This document shows positions 5,897-7,933 of a stretch of 7,933 nucleotides of DNA, one piece after another. The first letter of the stretch is position 1. Each line of letters opens with the position of its first letter. Location: assembly GCA_049317725.1 (NCBI GenBank), contig JBMOHS010000177.1, positions 1 through 7,933 on the forward strand. Reading direction: 5' to 3'. The translations under genes and the position numbers were made by a program. The DNA comes from CAIOZW01 sp049317725. Lineage in GTDB: Bacteria > Acidobacteriota > Blastocatellia > RBC074. A model generated the notes under the pieces. The model made no database searches, had not been told where the DNA came from, and saw only the letters and a program-made list of their open reading frames with translations.

Positions 5897-6613
5897 TCAG
5901 GGACGCAGATAGCGCTCCGGGTTCTTCTTGAAGGCGTCCCGGCAACTCGCGCAGCAGAAGTAGACGGTCCGGCCGGCAAAGCCGAACTTGATCTCCCGAT
6001 CGACTGGTGCCCCGGTCACCGGGCAGGTCTTGATGCCGTCGCCCTTGCCGAGAAACTCAGCCGTCGGCTCGGCCTTGGCTCCTGGCAGCGGGTGGGCCTT
6101 GTGCATGATCGAGGGCCCCACCTCGACAAACTCGCTGACCCCATCGGCGTGAGCCTGAATCAACTGGACGACGTAAGGATCCTTCGAGGTCTCCCGGACC
6201 CGCACGCCCTTGGCGGTGGGGAGTACCTCCATCTCGATCTTCTCGGCATGCTCGAAAAGGGCCGCGAAGAGGGGGTCCCACATCCGGATCGGCTGCCGTT
6301 TAACGAGCCGAGTCTTCATCGCCTGGGTATGGCCGATGATGAGGGCCTGGACGGTCGGGTCGTCCGACTCGGTGAGCGTCTCGACTCCCCCCTCGATGCG
6401 CGTCACCGTCCGACGAATCTTTTGATGGTCGGCGAAGAGGGCATGAATTGTCTGCATGTCATCCCGCTGCTGCCCCATCGCTCCGTGTCCCGGCCCGTGC
6501 CCCTGCGCGAGACCGCTTGCCGTCAAGACGAGAAGCAGAACGATCAACCACCCCATTTGCGCGGGTCGGCTGGTGACGGATGCAAGCCGCTCAGAAAAGT
6601 CAACGATCTTCAT
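5897..6613 (-). CDS. Exported His-rich protein with C-terminal YHS metal-binding domain
   Basis: A 238-residue protein. A membrane segment at residues 22-36 (WLIVLLLVLTASGLA) followed by Q-G-H-G-P-G-H-G looks like a signal peptide cut near 36/37, with an unusually long N-region of about 21 residues. The mature part has a helical His-rich region of about 45-175 with repeated DHQ, GHTQAM, EHAEKIEM and AHADGVS elements. I have seen similar layouts in uncharacterised secreted proteins. It ends in a YHS domain (about 195-236): CPVTGAPVD with C197, then YFCCASC with C220, C221 and C224, suited to binding copper or another soft metal. Periplasmic metal handling is likely but inferred. Start: ATG at 6613 or TTG at 6619. 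AGGAG lies 5 nt before the TTG and 11 nt before the ATG, so the TTG start is a real alternative and would add two residues. It is the first gene of the minus-strand group. Confidence 0.88.
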   Translation of the reverse strand: MKIVDFSERLASVTSRPAQMGWLIVLLLVLTASGLAQGHGPGHGAMGQQRDDMQTIHALFADHQKIRRTVTRIEGGVETLTESDDPTVQALIIGHTQAMKTRLVKRQPIRMWDPLFAALFEHAEKIEMEVLPTAKGVRVRETSKDPYVVQLIQAHADGVSEFVEVGPSIMHKAHPLPGAKAEPTAEFLGKGDGIKTCPVTGAPVDREIKFGFAGRTVYFCCASCRDAFKKNPERYLRP

Positions 6614-6802
6614 CTCCAATCATTCTCCTGTTCAATGGTTGTATCGACCCCTTCGCGAAACCCTCGCCTCTGCCAAACAAGTTTCAATCGAAAAAGCTCA
6701 CTGATCCCAAGACTGCTAATGTAGGGTAGAGGCGATGGTCGGACAAGTCCGATTCTGCGCCTCCCCCCTCTGCCACCCAATGCGGGCCCAGTTGTTTTTT
6801 TC
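6614..6802. other. Leader region upstream of the minus-strand gene group
   Basis: This stretch must hold the promoter of the YHS gene if that gene leads an operon. On the minus strand a TTGAAA hexamer occurs near 6690-6685, but I find no well-spaced -10 and no sigma-54 match. A run of seven T (6795-6801) marks the border with the repeat island. No gene is visible. Confidence 0.4.
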
Positions 6803-6906
6803 TCACGCGAAGGCGCGAAGACGCGAAGCGGGAGGAGAGCGAACCAGGAACGAACCGGGAATGCGAGGCTCTCCACCTTCCAAAAAACCTTCGCGCCTTC
6901 GCGTGA
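6803..6906. repeat. 104-bp element with 18-bp perfect inverted arms
   Basis: TCACGCGAAGGCGCGAAG (6803-6820) is the exact reverse complement of CTTCGCGCCTTCGCGTGA (6889-6906). The 68-bp interior shows no ORF of note. The CGCGAAG-rich arm resembles a dispersed intergenic repeat motif found in many unrelated bacterial genomes. A T-run abuts the left arm and an A-run (6882-6887) lies just inside the right arm. The arms are strong enough to extrude a cruciform or fold as RNA. A tiny non-autonomous element is one explanation, but I see no flanking duplication. Confidence 0.85.
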
Positions 6907-6908
6907 CC

Positions 6909-7039
6909 CTCACTCCTCACCCCTCGCCCCTCACCCCTCTCCCCTCTTCCCTCGCCCCTCGCCCCTCGCCCCTCGCCCCTCTTCCCTCGCCCCTCGCCCC
7001 TCGCCCCTCGCCCCTCGCCCCTCTTCCCTCGCCCCTCCC
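6909..7039. repeat. Heptamer tandem array (CTCNCCC)18 with higher-order units
   Basis: Eighteen heptamers run without a phase break from 6909 to 7034, followed by a CTCCC remnant. The left five are mixed variants (CTCACTC, CTCACCC, CTCGCCC, CTCACCC, CTCTCCC). After that comes a regular pattern: CTCTTCC plus four CTCGCCC (6944-6978), CTCTTCC plus five CTCGCCC (6979-7020), then CTCTTCC plus one CTCGCCC (7021-7034). The minus strand therefore reads GGGGCGA repeated, which meets the G-quadruplex rule many times over; the plus strand is C-rich enough for i-motifs. Open frames across it are artefacts of the repeat. Copy number is likely to vary by slippage. Confidence 0.97.
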
Positions 7040-7133
7040 AAGCACAATGACCACCTATCGCTTACTAAAAATTGACCGCTTAAATTTTAATAAGCAACGG
7101 ATCAACTAAACAAAGTTTCGCAAGGAGGAGGGG

Positions 7134-7262
7134 ATGGTGCTTGGCGACCGATCAGGAACATATGTCAGCAGCACGGTCGCTGGTGAAGAGTATCGGGCGT
7201 TCATCCCGCCCCCCTTACCGCCGGATCCACCCCTCAGCCTGACTAAGGAACGACTCCACTGA
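7134..7262 (+). pseudogene. N-terminal remnant of a second Fic gene (Fic_N type)
   Basis: An ATG at 7134 with a very strong ribosome binding site (AAGGAGG, 7122-7128) opens a 42-codon frame that stops at 7260-7262. The peptide contains GTYVSSTVAGEEYRAFIPPP followed by LPPDPPLSLTKERLH. This matches the opening of the Fic_N-type family (G.YV..TVGGE...AF.P.PLPP.PPL), where a protein of roughly 370 residues would follow. Here it stops before any catalytic region. Just downstream, in another frame (7271-7327), a peptide PLITRREMANALAI resembles the helix-turn-helix near the C-terminus of such proteins, so an internal deletion with decay is possible. It is a different Fic subtype from the intact gene at 463. 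Identification rests on a short stretch. Confidence 0.6.
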
Positions 7263-7487
7263 GATGATCATGCCCACTGATCACCCGGCGTGAGATGGCC
7301 AACGCGTTGGCAATCTGGACTTTGGACAAAAAATGAGATCGTTGCGGTCTCGATGATCGATTTTTCAGTGATTTTTGTATTATTTGGCAGCCACTTAGAG
7401 TGAGCTACCACTTCGTCTCGTAAAATACGAATCAAACCCAGGCACGAAGCGCGAGTTTTGTCTCTTGTTGAACTTTGAACCTTCCCC
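7263..7487. other. Gene-free, AT-richer stretch after the Fic remnant
   Basis: Apart from the possible decayed helix-turn-helix fragment at 7271-7327, I see no gene here. The base composition around 7320-7385 is AT-richer than the surroundings, with several T-runs, unlike the flanking GC-rich repeats. An open frame on the minus strand crosses it but carries no recognisable motif and runs through repeat sequence. Confidence 0.4.
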
Positions 7488-7508
7488 GTGTCCCGAAGGG
7501 ACACCGGG
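7484..7508. repeat. REP-like hairpin
   Basis: GTGTCCC (7488-7494) and GGGACAC (7498-7504) form a perfect 7-bp stem around a GAA loop. A C-C mismatch and three more G-C pairs (7484-7486/7506-7508) extend it. The compact, very stable stem fits a repetitive extragenic palindrome, and its right arm runs into the boundary repeat of the adjacent hairpin cluster. Confidence 0.7.
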
Positions 7509-7542
7509 AGAATTGAAAATGGAGAATGGAGAATGGAAAATA

Positions 7543-7563
7543 GGGTAACCACAGGGGTTGCCC
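7543..7563. repeat. Hairpin 1 of cluster (GGGTAACC / GGTTGCCC)
   Basis: GGGTAACC (7543-7550) pairs with GGTTGCCC (7556-7563) around ACAGG, with one T-G wobble. Its stem is the same sequence family as the hairpin at 7650-7672 but in the opposite orientation (loop ACAGG against CTTGT). Confidence 0.65.
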
Positions 7564-7649
7564 CGACAACCAACACTGCCTGTGTGGAGGGAATGAGTAG
7601 GAGCCGGCACCCAGGGGGGATGGTTACAACGCGGCCCGTACGGTTTGTA

Positions 7650-7672
7650 GGGGCAACCCTTGTGGTTGCCCC
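7650..7672. repeat. Hairpin 2 of cluster (GGGGCAACC / GGTTGCCCC)
   Basis: A perfect 9-bp stem, 7650-7658 with 7664-7672, around the loop CTTGT. It is preceded by TTTGTA, and TTTGTAGGGGCA (7644-7655) is repeated inverted at 7710-7721, tying this hairpin to the next as one composite palindrome. Confidence 0.75.
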
Positions 7673-7691
7673 ATCTTCGCTCCAGCGAGAC

Positions 7692-7716
7692 AGGGGCAGG
7701 CACAAGGCCTGCCCCT
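7692..7716. repeat. Hairpin 3 of cluster (AGGGGCAGGC / GCCTGCCCCT)
   Basis: A perfect 10-bp stem, 7692-7701 with 7707-7716, around ACAAG. GTAGGGGCAGGC-type palindromes are common dispersed repeats in many bacterial genomes. This one is the inverted partner of hairpin 2. Confidence 0.75.
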
Positions 7717-7871
7717 ACAAATCGCTGTGGCCGTTTCTTTTAGCGCATTATTCGGCAAAGGTCGCTCCCCCACCACTGTGAAACGACTTCTCCCAATTCT
7801 CCATTTTCCATTCTCCCCTCCCCCTTGCCCCTCACCCCTTCCCCAGCTATATTTCGCGCGAGGAGATCGGG

Positions 7872-7933
7872 ATGAATAAATCGCGGCGCGAGTTTTTATG
7901 GAGGTCGGGGGGAGGGCTGGGGAGTCTCGCCCT
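7872..7933 (+). CDS. N-terminus of a Tat-exported protein, probably DUF1501 family (runs off the edge)
   Basis: Only the first 20 residues are present: MNKSRREFLWRSGGGLGSLA. S-R-R-E-F-L is a clear twin-arginine export motif, followed by a glycine-rich start of the hydrophobic stretch. The wording RREFLWRSGGGLG is what I know from the start of DUF1501 proteins, which are exported alkaline-phosphatase/sulfatase-fold proteins abundant in Planctomycetota and Verrucomicrobiota, often next to a DUF1549/DUF1553 gene. The ATG at 7872 has AGGAG (7861-7865) 6 nt upstream, so the start is secure. Assignment beyond Tat export rests on a short string. The promoter would have to lie in or just after the repeat cluster. 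Confidence 0.7.
   Translation, partial: MNKSRREFLWRSGGGLGSLA

Larger units (their letters stand above)
7506..7817. repeat. 312-bp repeat cluster bounded by 24-bp imperfect inverted repeats
   Basis: The segment at 7506-7529 (beginning GGGAGAATTGAAAATGG) and the segment at 7794-7817 (ending CCATTTTCCATTCTCCC) are inverted copies matching at 22 of 24 positions. Between them lie three stable hairpins. The left boundary continues as GGAGAATGG-type short repeats to 7540. The arrangement suggests nested or co-mobilised non-coding repeats. Open frames on both strands across it are products of the repeats and lack family motifs. Confidence 0.65.

Noticed and set aside
7060..7095. Hairpin or promoter ahead of the Fic remnant (GCTTA...TAAGC, TTGACC)
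   Set aside because: The stem needs a gap and a mismatch, and TTGACC has no -10 hexamer at a workable distance. An AT-rich leader is all that can be claimed.
6735..7109. Plus-strand frame with SPLAPRP repeats
   Set aside because: It is mostly translation of the heptamer array. The seven-base unit merely cycles the frame through a low-complexity peptide.
7268..7781. Overlapping open frames on both strands in the hairpin cluster
   Set aside because: They consist mainly of translated palindromic repeats, overlap one another, and show no recognisable domain or ribosome binding site.

Overview
The window is GC-rich bacterial DNA with strong Shine-Dalgarno sites before nearly every gene. No rRNA, tRNA or CRISPR array was seen. 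The lineage cannot be fixed from the sequence. The Tat-signal start of a DUF1501-type protein at the right edge, and a dispersed palindrome that reads TQGVAPGLGSVTPSG on the minus strand, are both familiar from Planctomycetota/Verrucomicrobiota and similar environmental phyla. That is a tentative guess only.

Left part (1-2986, plus strand). A 21-bp tandem repeat (220-300) lies ahead of a complete Fic AMPylase-type gene (463-1584). This gene has an N-terminal inhibitory motif and a C-terminal winged helix, and a perfect 8-bp inverted repeat abuts its start codon. A non-coding stretch follows. It is bounded by 17-bp near-perfect inverted repeats (1712-2023), holds two stable hairpins, and looks like a small non-autonomous mobile element. 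After it comes an unrecognised multispanning membrane protein (2135-2986).

Central part (2993-6613, minus strand). A small Flp-type (type IVb) prepilin converges on the membrane-protein gene and has a well-formed sigma-54 promoter of its own. Upstream of it lie three co-oriented genes that could form one transcription unit. In transcription order they are an exported His-rich protein ending in a YHS metal-binding domain, a TIM-barrel amidohydrolase, and a metallo-beta-lactamase/pseudo-rhodanese/rhodanese protein with the domain order of the persulfide dioxygenase-sulfurtransferase CstB. The clearest biochemical theme is reactive sulfur or persulfide handling. The roles of the other two genes in it are inference.

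Right part (6614-7871) is a 1.25-kb repeat island without an intact gene. It holds a 104-bp element with 18-bp inverted arms, an 18-unit heptamer array with higher-order order and strong G-quadruplex potential on the minus strand, the N-terminal remnant of a second, different Fic gene, and a cluster of REP-like hairpins bounded by a 24-bp imperfect inverted repeat. The window ends inside the Tat signal of a new plus-strand gene (7872 onward).
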